From positions 7,344-31,013 of the forward strand of contig BQXS01009722.1 of the NCBI GenBank assembly GCA_024181965.1: a stretch of 23,670 bases of DNA, written 5' to 3'. A program made the translations under genes and the position numbers. The notes under the pieces are model-generated. The model searched no databases. It saw only the letters and a list, made by a program, of their open reading frames with translations, and was not told the DNA's origin. Source of the DNA: Aduncisulcus paluster (Eukaryota > Fornicata). Position 1 is the first letter of the stretch. Each line of letters opens with the position of its first letter. This document shows positions 1 to 11,096 of this stretch, in pieces.

Positions 1-3000
1 CATAATCGTAATATTCATACTCATATTCAGAAGAAGAGAACATTCCATCAATATAATGTTCCTCTTCTTTTTCTCTTTCTTCCTCTTCTTCCTCTTCTTC
101 CTCTTCCTCTTCTTTTGTGGTAGGGGTGAAATGAAGAGTACTGCCAAGCCCTACTTCACATTGAAATAGAATCTCAGTAGAATCATCTCTATCATAATCA
201 TCTTTCTCATTAGCAATGCTATTTTTAGATACTTGAGAATGAGAAGGTATTATACCAAGTATTTCAGTCTGAGATAGAGACAATGTTGTTGAATCATCAC
301 GTGAAACCGTGCGATGTGCGTTCTTATCCTTGTTCTTATCCTCGTTCTTGGTTGTTGACTGTGCTTGTGGAGTTGTCAATGTAGAAGGTAAGAGAAGAGT
401 AGAAGAGGCTGAAAGAACTTCAGTCGCAGAAAGAGTCGAAGAAGTCTTTAACAAATCAAGACATATATCAATATCATTATCAAAATCACCACCATCTTCA
501 ATAGTAGTCTTTGATAACCCGACATTCTGTTGTGGAATAAATTGGTCATGTTTATCCGTTGTTCTATGTTTGCCTCTCGTAGGTTTATCTTGATCATCAC
601 CCGCTTCTGTTCCAAAAATAGATGATGAGAAAGAAGATGAGAAAGTAGAAGTCCCTGAGAAACTTGTTGTTGTCGATGCCGCAGAAGATGCACCAGTCGC
701 AGCAGTAGTAGGGTGGTGCTGAGCAGCAGTTATAACAGATTCATCCAACACATGGAGGTGAGCTCTTCCAGAATCAGAGTATTCAATTCCCAATTTCATA
801 AGTTTCTTCTCAGAATCTAATTTTGGAACATCTTGCCTTCTCTTCTTCTTTCTCTTTGTTCGTTTTCTCTTTGTTCGTTTTTTCTGCTTCCTGCTTTGCA
901 GCTGGTGCTCTACCTTATCCTTGATCTTCTTCTTTCCACCCTCTCTCAATTCATCACCATCTTTTTCTTCTTTTTTTTGTATGATTTCATTGTCTTCAAG
1001 ATCCAGAAAGTCAGAAAAAGAATAAGAAGAAGGAGAGAATGATTCTTCATATTCATATTCATACGCATATTCAAATAAAGGAGAAGGTGCAGATCCGACA
1101 ACTCCTTCTTTCTCAGACAATCTAATTTTAGAACGAGCAGATCTTGGCGATATAATCACGCTCTCTTGTTGTTGCTGCTGTTGCTCGACCCTTTCATGAT
1201 CATCATATAATGTGAGTACATCGTCAGGTAAAGATTCAACAAGCTTAGAAAGTTGACTATTCTCCATCTTTGAACCAAATACCCGCTCTCTTTCCTCTTT
1301 CTTCTTTCTCAATTCAGCTGTTATTTGAGAAGGGGATTTGTTGGCCGATTCTGAAGGATGCATGGGCGATTGACGACGTTGTTGACCTTTCTTGACCTTT
1401 TGAGAAGAACCTGTGCCATGTCTCTGATGTGAAGAATATCTTCCTTTCTTTTCCTTCACATTCATCTCTTCTTCTCTTCTAATCTTCTCTCTAATCCCAT
1501 GAGAGATCCTTGGAGGAGGAGGTAACCTTTTCTTCTTCATTTTAACAGCACAACGCATGCTCTGTGGAGGAGGATAGAGTTGCTTTGCTTTAATCTTACG
1601 AACAGAAGAAGAAGAAGAAGAGGAAGAAGAAGAAGAGGAGGAGGAAGAAGAAGATCTATCACTGCGAATGATTCTATTTTTAGATGGTTTGATTTGTTGC
1701 TGTTTTTGAGAAAGTTTAGATATTTGAGGACTACTTTTGGAAGCAGGAAGAGGTGAATGAATAGGAGAGGAAGAGGGAGAAGGAGAGGAAGGAGAGGAAG
1801 AAGTATAAGGAATCTGAGTTGGAGCTCTTGAAGAGATTTGAATCTTCTTTTTCTGTTGTTCCATCCTTGTTTTTGGTCTATTTTTATCCCTCTTGTTTCT
1901 CAGCAACATTGCATTCCTCCTTTCTCTACCTGCAATGTCAGTTAATGGAGGTAAAGGATAAGGCGATGAAGGAAGACTACAAACATGGCGTGAAGATTCA
2001 CTATCACGAACTTCCTCTTCTTCTTGTGAATGCAATTTGTCAGCAATTCCTGGAACAACTTTTGCGTTCTTTTTCTTCCCACTTAAACCGCTATTAATAC
2101 TTCCCACTGGTCGCGAGGTCGAATCTTTGGTATCAAGTTGTGACATTTTCGATGGAATCTTCTGTCTTGGAGAGTATCTTGGAGAGTACCTTGGAGAAGA
2201 ACTGATTGAATGATCTCTCTCCTTGTCTCTTTCTTGTTTCTGATGATTGGAGCTTTGTTGTTCTTCAGAAAAGGATACTTCTCGAGGAACAATCACTTTA
2301 CCGGCTGCAACGATGCCCTTGGATCTTATATCTTTCTTCTTAGTGATTATCTCGTGTTCTTCTTTCCCTTTCATCTGACTCAAGGCTGAAGGTATTGGCG
2401 AAGCTGTTTGTACAGAGGTTGATGTTGCTTTAGTCTTATCGTGTAATCTTTCTTCTTTCTTATCTAAATACTCAGAAACTTCAGTCAAAAGAACTTTTGC
2501 TGTGGGACGAGAATCAGGATCAACACTGAGCATCTTATTGACAACAGAACACAGTTTCTTGCTATATCCACTGGTATATTTGCTCATGTGCGATACTTTT
2601 CCACGAATAAGCTTGGAAATCAACTCCGGCTGGGTCTTCGCACTGACAGGAGGTTCACCGATGCAGCATTCGTACAAAGTGGCTCCTAAGGACCATATAT
2701 CTGTCTTTTGAGAGTATTTTCCACTGAATATCTCAGGACCCATGAACAGAGGGGTGCCTACGATGGTCTCAGCAAGACTGGAGGAACTTAGAAAACGACC
2801 AACTCCAAAATCACCCAATATGGGGGTCATTTTGTTATTATCACCGATTTTCAGAAAGATATTATCCCCTTTTATGTCCCTATGTATTATTCCTATTCGG
2901 TGAATGTGAACAAGGGCAACGAGCATGGTTTCACATACACGCCATGCTCCATTTTCAGATATTCGTTTGCTTTTCTTTTGTTGAAGGTATTCTTTAAGTG

Positions 3001-3289
3001 TTCCACCCCGGCATATTTCTTGAAAGAGGAGTAAATACGATGAAATCAAGGAACTATGATATAAATGAATTGCATACGGAGACTTCACCTTTTTAAGCAA
3101 TTTAACCTCGTTCATGGCAACTTTTTTCCCTTTAGAACCGAGTTTAGACATATCGACCACTTTCAAAGCCCCTTCTTGTCCTGTTTTAAGGTGTTTCGCA
3201 GCATAGACACTAGCAAAACTTCCTGAGCCTAGTTTTTCAGTTAAAACATAGTCTGAAGCTATTTTTTTATGTGCTGGCAGTATATCCAT
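1..3289 (-). CDS. NIMA-related (NEK-like) Ser/Thr protein kinase with long disordered tail, 3' end beyond window
   Basis: The frame is open on the minus strand from ATG at 3287-3289 to the left edge: 1096 codons with no stop, so the C-terminus is missing. Residues ~14-275 are a complete protein kinase domain. Visible motifs are the glycine loop GSGSFASV (21-28), ATP lysine K43 in ALKVVD, alpha-C E61, catalytic HRDIKGDN (136-143), DFG (160-162), activation-segment end GTPLFMGPE (178-186), D197 in DIWSLG and R261. The HRDIKGDN loop and GTPLFMGPE are most like NEK family kinases; this subfamily call is my inference. All catalytic residues are present, so it should be active. The remaining >800 residues are low complexity: a serine run (genomic ~1604-1652), Lys/Arg clusters, a short RYSP repeat, and a Glu run near the left edge (58-117). 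No intron is seen. It is transcribed divergently from the CstF-50 gene, with a 196-nt spacer. Confidence 0.87.
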   Translation of the reverse strand, partial: MDILPAHKKIASDYVLTEKLGSGSFASVYAAKHLKTGQEGALKVVDMSKLGSKGKKVAMNEVKLLKKVKSPYAIHLYHSSLISSYLLLFQEICRGGTLKEYLQQKKSKRISENGAWRVCETMLVALVHIHRIGIIHRDIKGDNIFLKIGDNNKMTPILGDFGVGRFLSSSSLAETIVGTPLFMGPEIFSGKYSQKTDIWSLGATLYECCIGEPPVSAKTQPELISKLIRGKVSHMSKYTSGYSKKLCSVVNKMLSVDPDSRPTAKVLLTEVSEYLDKKEERLHDKTKATSTSVQTASPIPSALSQMKGKEEHEIITKKKDIRSKGIVAAGKVIVPREVSFSEEQQSSNHQKQERDKERDHSISSSPRYSPRYSPRQKIPSKMSQLDTKDSTSRPVGSINSGLSGKKKNAKVVPGIADKLHSQEEEEVRDSESSRHVCSLPSSPYPLPPLTDIAGRERRNAMLLRNKRDKNRPKTRMEQQKKKIQISSRAPTQIPYTSSSPSSPSPSSSPIHSPLPASKSSPQISKLSQKQQQIKPSKNRIIRSDRSSSSSSSSSSSSSSSSSVRKIKAKQLYPPPQSMRCAVKMKKKRLPPPPRISHGIREKIRREEEMNVKEKKGRYSSHQRHGTGSSQKVKKGQQRRQSPMHPSESANKSPSQITAELRKKKEERERVFGSKMENSQLSKLVESLPDDVLTLYDDHERVEQQQQQQESVIISPRSARSKIRLSEKEGVVGSAPSPLFEYAYEYEYEESFSPSSYSFSDFLDLEDNEIIQKKEEKDGDELREGGKKKIKDKVEHQLQSRKQKKRTKRKRTKRKKKRRQDVPKLDSEKKLMKLGIEYSDSGRAHLHVLDESVITAAQHHPTTAATGASSAASTTTSFSGTSTFSSSFSSSIFGTEAGDDQDKPTRGKHRTTDKHDQFIPQQNVGLSKTTIEDGGDFDNDIDICLDLLKTSSTLSATEVLSASSTLLLPSTLTTPQAQSTTKNEDKNKDKNAHRTVSRDDSTTLSLSQTEILGIIPSHSQVSKNSIANEKDDYDRDDSTEILFQCEVGLGSTLHFTPTTKEEEEEEEEEEEEREKEEEHYIDGMFSSSEYEYEYYDY

Positions 3290-3485
3290 GGCTTACTGCC
3301 TCATGAGTGTCTCACAAAACCATAATTTATTAATCAGATTGCTTCTTGTATTGTAGCCAGAGAAATGAATTTTAAAATGGGTTTTTATTTGGTCATAGAA
3401 ATTGAATATATCAAATATAATTTGCTAAAACATTGAATAAAAGAATTAGAAAAAATAGTCACGTTTCTTCGCTAAAGGTTCTGAA

Positions 3486-5284
3486 ATGGACGCTAAAACA
3501 ACCTATCAGCTTATTGTTAGTCAACTAAAAGATGATGGATATTTTGGATTAGCCGATATGATATGTAAAGCCACTTTAACTCGTATGTCTATCATTTCTC
3601 CTATACCTGTTCTATTTTTGCTCCTATAACTTTCCATTTATTTATAAATTTTATATTTTAAAATGATTATGTAATAGCTATGAGTGTTGAAGTTCCTCCT
3701 AACAAACTCTCTGAAATTGTATCTAATGCCGCTCAAAAAGAAGACTTATTGGGTATGGAATTGGGTGTTCGTATGTAAAAATGTCTTATTTATTACTTTT
3801 ACTTGATTAAACTTGTATTTATCCTTTACCTCATGTTTTATTATCAATCGTTATTTTTATTTTCATTTCTAGCCACTGTACACTCTGACATATTCGATAA
3901 AAGCTCCAAACCGGGCTCAAAATCATATACTTCTTCTGGCTCCTCCTCAGGCCCCATTCAATTAGCTACTCCAAAGATACAATCTGGCCTTAGAAAAAGA
4001 CATACAGGCGCCGTTACTGCTCTTGCATTCTCTGCAGATGGTTCCCATTGTGCCACAGGATCCATGGATAGAGCTATCAAGATTCTTGAATGTAAAAAAG
4101 CTCTTGATGAGTACGAATCCTCCAGTTCGTCAGGTATGTCGATTGGCCATCGTGGATCTCAAGGTCCGAAACGTGGAGTTGGCGTGACATCATCTGTTGT
4201 GACAACTCTATACCTCCATTATGGCCCAGTTACATGCATGACATTCCACCCATATCTTCCAATCTTGGCCTCTGCAGATTCTGAGGGTTTGATCGCCATA
4301 AATGCATATTTACGTGATAGATCGGCACCTTTATTGAAATTTCATGATCCAGATGCAATTACTGCTATGGAATGGCATGGGAGAGGGAGCATATTGTTTT
4401 ATGGAGGTATCGATGGAAGATTGCGTGCTTACGACGTAGATAAGAAGGAATGCTACATTCCTGCCCATCATATTGGCAAAGGTAGTGGCTCCAAACATTT
4501 ATCCACAGCCACTGGCTCTAGTGGTTTACCGACAACCATTATTTCTGAGCTAGCCGCCATCACTTGCATTGCCTGTGTAAGTGGATCGAGTGTTATGAAG
4601 GATATTATGGCCATCGGAAGGAGAGATGGCACGATTGAACTTATGAATTCACGGACTCTAGTTCAGATATGTAAGATATCATTGGTTGATCTCGAGACAT
4701 CCATTGTTGAAACTGCCGGTTCTGCTGGTTCTGCTGGTTCTCTACCTTCAATGACTCGGAAAAGACTGCCCAATCAAGAGATAAGTTCCCTCCAATTCTC
4801 AAATGCCAAACCTCACTTATTGATTGGAGCCACATCAGGAAATGGCTATATTTATGATCTGAGAAACTCCAGTATACTACCATCCTCGACTTCCCTTATG
4901 GAGTTTATAAGGGGAGAATACATTGAGAAATGTCAGATGCCTTCCTCTTCTTCTTCATTCCCTCCCATTCGGCTTCATGTCCATGATTCTGGTGGTAAAC
5001 CTCCATCCATGAGTGTTTTATCCTTGCCGGGTTGTATGGCTCCAATATTGCAATTAAGGTATATATGCGAAGATAATTTCATTGTTGCTGTCCAAGCCAA
5101 GTCATATTTGGCCACATTTAACGCCACTGATGGTAAAAAAGAGGGGACCTCGTCTCCTTCTGGACTTACCGGAGAGATTAAAAGACATACCAGCCAGATT
5201 ATAAGACTCGAATCATGTAGATCGAAACCGTATCTTTTAACGGGAGGTAACAACGGTTTTCTTCAATTCTGGAGTTATAAATAG
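3486..5284 (+). CDS. CSTF1: Cleavage stimulation factor subunit 1 (CstF-50)-like WD40 protein, three exons
   Basis: Exons are 3486-3582, 3678-3770 and 3873-5284 (1602 nt, 533 residues, stop TAG). CstF-50 is the WD40 subunit of the CstF complex, which binds the GU-rich element in mRNA 3'-end processing. The N-terminus (TYQLIVSQLKDDGYFGLADM) resembles the CstF-50 homodimerisation segment. From about residue 107 there are WD-type repeats, including HTGAVTALAFSADGSHCATG followed by SMDRAIKILE, then GPVTCMTFHPYLPILASADS. The last repeat ends LLTGGNNGFLQFWSYK. The repeats match human CSTF1 in order and in wording such as the DRAIKILE and FHP..ILAS segments. Without splicing the conserved N-terminus is lost: two phase-1 introns must be removed, and both exon joins keep the frame. 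The family is usually ~430 residues; extra Ser/Gly-rich loops (84-90, and a SAGSAGS run near 4719-4740) explain the greater length. A general WD40 protein is the alternative. Confidence 0.85.
3583..3677 (+). other. Spliceosomal intron 1 of the CstF-50-like gene
   Basis: 95 nt, 5' end GTATGT, 3' end AATAG, phase 1. Reading through it gives a stop after about 15 codons. Removal joins ...ACT C to CT ATG..., keeping the frame open. The 5' hexamer is identical in all five introns of the window. Confidence 0.85.
3771..3872 (+). other. Spliceosomal intron 2 of the CstF-50-like gene
   Basis: 102 nt, 5' end GTATGT, 3' end TTTCTAG, phase 1, AT-rich with a pyrimidine-rich 3' portion. The codon GTA TGT AAA lies at its start, and read-through leaves the exon 2 frame at once. 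Splicing joins ...GTT C to CC ACT GTA and links the N-terminal dimerisation segment to the WD40 part. Confidence 0.85.
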
Positions 5285-5655
5285 ATATAATATTATGAGT
5301 GAATTCAAAATAAATATATATATTTCATATAAATGGCATACCAAGTTGGTTTTTGTGATCCGAGACGAAAACGGGATAACTGGACTTATTAGAACATGAT
5401 ATAATTGTTATTTCTCATTAAAATGACATTTAGAATAATTTTATTCTATTTTGAAACAAAACAACACAGGAATAGTGACTATATAGGCAGAATCAACAAA
5501 ATGCGATGATTTATTGAGGGCTATGAAAGACAAGATCATTTTTATAAAAAACAGTAGTATAATTTTTTAAAAAAGTGAATTTGAAAGATTAATATGATAT
5601 GATTAGCTTTGATGGACAGAAAATATTGAGTATGCTTTAATTTCTCTTCATGTGA
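5285..5655. other. Convergent intergenic spacer, no gene seen
   Basis: 371 nt between the 3' ends of the CstF-50-like gene (plus) and the E2 gene (minus). It is AT-rich and holds the 3' UTRs of both. I see no supported ORF, tRNA or repeat. Confidence 0.6.
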
Positions 5656-6600
<945 letters not shown>

Positions 6601-8388
6601 TTATTCAAAACTATCAGTGTCAGATTCAAATTCCTCTTGATTTGAGTCCTGAGAAGTTTCTTCGCTATGACCATGCATTGTTCCTTTCCCAGTAGTTCCC
6701 ACAGATTGTTGTGATTTCTTGCTTCTTGAAGCAGATCCGTAATCTTTCCTGGTCCTTTCCTCAAATCTCCTCTGTCTTTCATCTCTTCTGGTAGCTCTAT
6801 CCTCAAAGAAAGTGCATGCTTCGAGTCGTGTAAATTTGACAATCTCAGACGGATATATATGGTGATCTTTCTCACCTTCTCCCACCAATCCTTCTGAATG
6901 CATCCCTGCTGCTCGCCCACCATCTGTCGATCCCCCTTTGGCCGTTACCCCAGAGTCACCTCCTCCAGCCATGTGGGTCGACTCATCCTCATCTTTCCTT
7001 CCAGCAGAAGAAAACCCACTTCCTCCTCCATCTTCACGAACAATTATAGCCGATTCTTTCGCTTCTGCACAACCATCCGCTGAGGGGCTTGAGAGACCAA
7101 ATGTCACGGCTCTGTCATGTAATATACGCTCCTCTTCAGAATTATCAATAGACATCATTCCACCTGCTTTCACATCATATAGAGCATCTCTCACACCGAC
7201 TATGAACTTACTCACTAATCTATGTTTAGGTTGGAGCTTGATACGTTTCAGAACATGTCCCTTGATATCACAGACACAAACAACACCCAAGGGAACAACT
7301 ATACGACTTGTACTGCACACAAACACACACAACCATGATGAACATTCCGATAGAAGAGGTGGGGAAAGGTCAATTCGATGTCCGAGAGTTTGGGCAGCTT
7401 CGAGAACAATTGTTCTCATTGTTCCTTGAAGTATATTCTTATCGGCAGTCTGAATAACCCCATTATCATGTAGTACGACAATATTGCTACTGAGTCCCTC
7501 GAGTAGACTATTCTGATCATCAGGATTGAGAAGAATGATATCTTCAACATTGTGCTGGATATCGAAGTAACGAGATAGTTTTTTACGCTCTTCTACCCAC
7601 TTTGCATCCTTAATAGATGGACTGTCACGTCCCATACGACTCCCAAGGACGGCCACTCCACACATCCCACCACCATAACGTTTTGGATCCGCAGACATTC
7701 CTACTGGCGGTATCATCTCCATATACACAGCTAATGGGGTGTGGAAATAGCTACCTTCAGAGTCTGGAGAGAGACGATCAGGGAGATTAGGAGAAAAAAT
7801 AGATCTATGTTGAGATCCTGAAATACTTGAAGATTTATGAGGTAATGTTTGAAATATTCTTGGATAACAGACGATATAATAACGTAAATTAAGTGTTTTA
7901 ACGAGTTCTTTTGCTTGAACAGATAGTTTTTGAGTTTCAACAATCATTTCGTCACGAGTCATATGAGCATCGTAATCAACATCTCTTTGGGATGTAACTA
8001 ACTTAAATGCAAAAACTTCTGCCATTTTAGATAATATTTGAAGTAATCTCTCTCTGAGAGATTCAAATGTTTCAACAAACGAATCTGGAGGAGATTTCCT
8101 GGAAACACCATAATGCAATCGAATAACATGTTTATCAAATAAAAAAATACCATGTTTTCCATGATGAATTAATGTGGTATAAACAGATTCAGCGTGATCT
8201 GCCAAAAATTGTTTTGAAGTCCGCGACGAGGAGCCACAGCAAATTTTTAATTGATTTTTAAGATCATATTCTACAGAAAAATTTGGAAAAGCATCAAATG
8301 CTTGCATATTGATGGCAAAAAAGATGTTATTACGGGATATTTGTGTCAGATTACTATTAGACATCATTCTCCTTTGATCCAGTTGCAT
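6601..8388 (-). CDS. Class IV aminotransferase-fold (BCAT/D-amino-acid transaminase superfamily) protein with long C-terminal tail
   Basis: 595 residues, stop TAA. Class IV aminotransferases are PLP enzymes that move amino groups between amino and keto acids. Landmarks are: an N-terminal segment GIFLFDKHVIRLHYGVS (80-96), like the family's LF..H..RL; a PLP-lysine candidate K260 in SIKDAKWVEERKKL; and the cofactor-binding block LLEGLSSNIVVL (E297, N302) followed by ILQGTMRTIVLEAAQTLG (319-336). The K..W..R...L arrangement resembles the less-studied eukaryotic aminotransferase-like proteins more than classical BCAT, so the substrate is unknown. From about residue 430 a tail rich in Gly, Ser, Asp, Glu and Arg has no family counterpart. 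Met8, Met9 or Met28 are alternative starts. It could be a non-enzymatic member, though Lys, Glu and Asn are kept. It lies upstream of the E2 gene on the same strand. Confidence 0.75.
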   Translation of the reverse strand: MQLDQRRMMSNSNLTQISRNNIFFAINMQAFDAFPNFSVEYDLKNQLKICCGSSSRTSKQFLADHAESVYTTLIHHGKHGIFLFDKHVIRLHYGVSRKSPPDSFVETFESLRERLLQILSKMAEVFAFKLVTSQRDVDYDAHMTRDEMIVETQKLSVQAKELVKTLNLRYYIVCYPRIFQTLPHKSSSISGSQHRSIFSPNLPDRLSPDSEGSYFHTPLAVYMEMIPPVGMSADPKRYGGGMCGVAVLGSRMGRDSPSIKDAKWVEERKKLSRYFDIQHNVEDIILLNPDDQNSLLEGLSSNIVVLHDNGVIQTADKNILQGTMRTIVLEAAQTLGHRIDLSPPLLSECSSWLCVFVCSTSRIVVPLGVVCVCDIKGHVLKRIKLQPKHRLVSKFIVGVRDALYDVKAGGMMSIDNSEEERILHDRAVTFGLSSPSADGCAEAKESAIIVREDGGGSGFSSAGRKDEDESTHMAGGGDSGVTAKGGSTDGGRAAGMHSEGLVGEGEKDHHIYPSEIVKFTRLEACTFFEDRATRRDERQRRFEERTRKDYGSASRSKKSQQSVGTTGKGTMHGHSEETSQDSNQEEFESDTDSFE

Positions 8389-8687
8389 CTTGAATAATGT
8401 TAAAATATTTAATGGATGATGTTTTTACGCTTTCTTTATTTGACTGTCTAGTTGAGTTTTGATCTACTTGATCAAATACTTCTAAATTTTGGATTTGGCT
8501 TTGGAATATGGATCTACTAATAGCGATAAATCGCATAAAACATTATCAAAATTTATATTTCTTTTTAATTCCAGTTTTAATGACTTGGAACGGGGATCTC
8601 CCTCAATATACCTAATATGATATTAAGAAGGTGATTCGGAGTCAGTAATTCCCCATAAATCTTTTTATTTCATCCTAGAATTTCTTT
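8389..8687. other. Spacer between transposase and aminotransferase-like genes, no gene seen
   Basis: 299 nt, AT-rich. I looked here for a terminal inverted repeat of the neighbouring transposase and did not find one. Confidence 0.5.
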
Positions 8688-11096
8688 TTACTTTGTCCCG
8701 TAATTTCTTCGTTTTCCAATGATAGGCGAAGAACTGTGATTAGCACTCACACTAGAACAAGCCATGTCAAAGAAATCCTCAACACTAACACAAGAAGAAC
8801 TCCGACAAGTTGGACTCGAAGAAGAAGCACTCTGGTCAAAACTTTTGAGCAGTTTCTCTCTGCATGAACTCAGAGAAAGTTCTTCATAAAACAAGGAGAC
8901 TCCTGATAATAATTCTACCTTAGTATCATCAGAAACAAGACTCAATACAGATATTACATGGACACACGGATAACCATACCTGATAGGATGATGGCAGGAA
9001 CAAGTCAATGAATTTGCAACTTTACGAACACAAAAGGGATTCCCCCAGGTCTTGGACGACCATGGATTGGACTTTCCTCCCTCCTCAGTAGTTACAAACA
9101 AATGATAAGTGTCGTTCCTGAACTCCACAGAAAGAAAAGGTCGTAAATGAAATATCGATTCCCAATCTTGTTCCATCTTCGATAAGACATTTTGAAAGAC
9201 CTTTTCGCATTCATCAGTTCCTAATATATCTATAATACTACGTTCCTTAGCTTTGATATCTCTAAACACGGGTCGAATATCGTCTAAACATTCTTTCTTT
9301 AAAACACCATATGAATCAAGCTGACGATTCACACACTCGACAATGCACTCTTTCATCGTTTCCACCTTCATATCACTCTTTATACGCCGCTTCAATGATT
9401 CAGAACCACATGTAGTCCTCAGTCCAAAGTTGAATTCCATGAAATTGGTTGGAACCCAGAGCTTAAAGAGTTTTAATCCCTCTATTATTGGAGCTCTATC
9501 CGGCCGAAAGTCAGCAGTGTAAGGAACAGTGTCATGATAGAGGCGAATTATTCTTTGGATGAAATGGCGAGTTGTTGGAGAGACAGATGAATAGAAAGAA
9601 GCTAACCAACGATTAAATGAACTGTATTCTGTGACAAATATTTCACTGTCATCTTCTTCTTGGTCATCATCTTCATAACCAACGTCCTGGCTTTGTATCG
9701 TTATTTGCCTGGAAGCCTTTCGTTGTTCGTATTTCTTTCTCTCCTCGGCAACTTTTTTTGTCGACATCTTCCCCTTCTTTCTACGAGTCTTCTTTGCAAC
9801 AATTGGTTGTGGAAGACAATCGGTTGCCAACATCATTTGCTCATCAGTCGCAGAATTATCGAATAGAACAGATTTGAACTTGTCAAAAAGTTGACGAGTT
9901 TGTCGATTCGCGTGTTGAATTGATAAATGAAAATAACAAAGACGTATTTTAAAGGGAAACTTATGAGCAGCCTTAAAATCTAGCATAGCACGGCATTCTC
10001 CAGCCGAATGATCAGTAGAGAATGTTCTTACTTTCTTCCAAGGATCTTCTCCACAAACATCCAAGACAAAGTCAAGGAATTTACGGAATGAAATAGCAGT
10101 CAACTCTTCCATATATCCACAAGCAATAATATACATCGTATAATTGGGAAGGTACCCACAAAGCATGTGCAAATCTTGCTTAAGCCTACCAATTTTGAAC
10201 GTTGTGTCCCAGCTTATGGCTGTTGGGAAAAGGGAGAATAGTTTTTTCCCAATCTCTGATATCCAGAAGAAGTGATGAAGGATTTTCTCATCTTCAGTAG
10301 CACTACCCTCCTTCTCTCCATCATCTTCTTCTTCTTCTTCTTCCTCCCTCTCTTCCTCTTCTTCATCGTCTTCATCGTCTTTCTTCCTCTCTTCAGGAGG
10401 CACAGCCACTCGATATGAAAAAGAAGTGTGGAGATTCTTCAAACCATCTGAATGCTCGGTTATGGCATATTTCAAAACTTCCGTCACCTCTAAAGACTTA
10501 GAAACGTGCCCTGCTAGCAGTTGTTTCTCACTATAAAGGATTTTTCTGTCCAACGCTGATAGTGACTGACCAGGAGACATAAACTTTTTGTGGTATCTCG
10601 ACAAATAACTTCCGCTCTTAAAAAGAATTGAATTCACCAAAAATTCAATGGTTGCAGGTCCTAGATATTTTCTTTTGGTGATAGGAGGCATCCAAAGAGG
10701 AGAAACAGAAAGAGAATAGTCCTGGCATCTTTTGCAATGTGGAACCTCCTCTCGAAGTCGAAACATATCTGGTATCTTTGATTTTTTCAATTTTAGCTTA
10801 TAGTTACAATTTTTTTCAACAGAATCTTGAGTGTAAGTGAACATACATGAATAATGGAAAGCAAGAGAATGATTTATAGCCTTCTCGGCAAGAACTACAT
10901 GTTCTTTATATGTAATTGCGTATAAAACTTTTCGAACTTGGTCTTTTGTAAGGCAAATCTCTTGATCCTTTTTCCATGATGAATAAAGAGTAATATCAAG
11001 CTCCTCGCCAGGAGATGTAATTAAATAACCTTTTTTTCCGTGGATATGAATATTTTTTTTCATCATTTCACCAAAAAAGGTTATTCCCCAAATCAA
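8688..11096 (-). CDS. MULE-type (Mutator superfamily) transposase or derived protein with SWIM zinc finger
   Basis: 802 residues in one intact frame, stop TAA. MULE transposases cut and paste DNA with an RNase H-like DDE core. Candidate catalytic residues are D297 in ISWDTTFK, D362 in FSTDHSAGECRAM and E566 in GSESLKRR; the family's C..H pair between D2 and E is C387/H390 in RLCYFHL. A C-terminal SWIM finger C699-x-C701-x9-C711-x-H713 follows, as in MULE and FAR1-like proteins. The D2-E spacing (~200 residues) is long because of a Lys/Arg- and Asp/Glu-rich insert (~435-490). A Glu/Asp run (240-262) and two Cys pairs (C121/C124, C97) lie in the N-terminal part; these may be an extra metal site. 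No terminal inverted repeats were found at the ends, so it may be a domesticated gene or an element with ends I could not recognise. Its first ~27 codons are repeated beyond the scaffold gap. Confidence 0.8.
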   Translation of the reverse strand: MIWGITFFGEMMKKNIHIHGKKGYLITSPGEELDITLYSSWKKDQEICLTKDQVRKVLYAITYKEHVVLAEKAINHSLAFHYSCMFTYTQDSVEKNCNYKLKLKKSKIPDMFRLREEVPHCKRCQDYSLSVSPLWMPPITKRKYLGPATIEFLVNSILFKSGSYLSRYHKKFMSPGQSLSALDRKILYSEKQLLAGHVSKSLEVTEVLKYAITEHSDGLKNLHTSFSYRVAVPPEERKKDDEDDEEEEEREEEEEEEDDGEKEGSATEDEKILHHFFWISEIGKKLFSLFPTAISWDTTFKIGRLKQDLHMLCGYLPNYTMYIIACGYMEELTAISFRKFLDFVLDVCGEDPWKKVRTFSTDHSAGECRAMLDFKAAHKFPFKIRLCYFHLSIQHANRQTRQLFDKFKSVLFDNSATDEQMMLATDCLPQPIVAKKTRRKKGKMSTKKVAEERKKYEQRKASRQITIQSQDVGYEDDDQEEDDSEIFVTEYSSFNRWLASFYSSVSPTTRHFIQRIIRLYHDTVPYTADFRPDRAPIIEGLKLFKLWVPTNFMEFNFGLRTTCGSESLKRRIKSDMKVETMKECIVECVNRQLDSYGVLKKECLDDIRPVFRDIKAKERSIIDILGTDECEKVFQNVLSKMEQDWESIFHLRPFLSVEFRNDTYHLFVTTEEGGKSNPWSSKTWGNPFCVRKVANSLTCSCHHPIRYGYPCVHVISVLSLVSDDTKVELLSGVSLFYEELSLSSCREKLLKSFDQSASSSSPTCRSSSCVSVEDFFDMACSSVSANHSSSPIIGKRRNYGTK

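Noticed and set aside
5298-5304. AGTGAAT as a Giardia-type polyadenylation signal after the CstF-50-like gene
   Set aside because: It sits 14 nt after the stop as in Giardia, but I do not find the motif at the same place after the other genes.
6938-7429. 163-codon plus-strand ORF
   Set aside because: It is antisense to the aminotransferase-like gene, has no recognisable motifs and mirrors the low-complexity tail.
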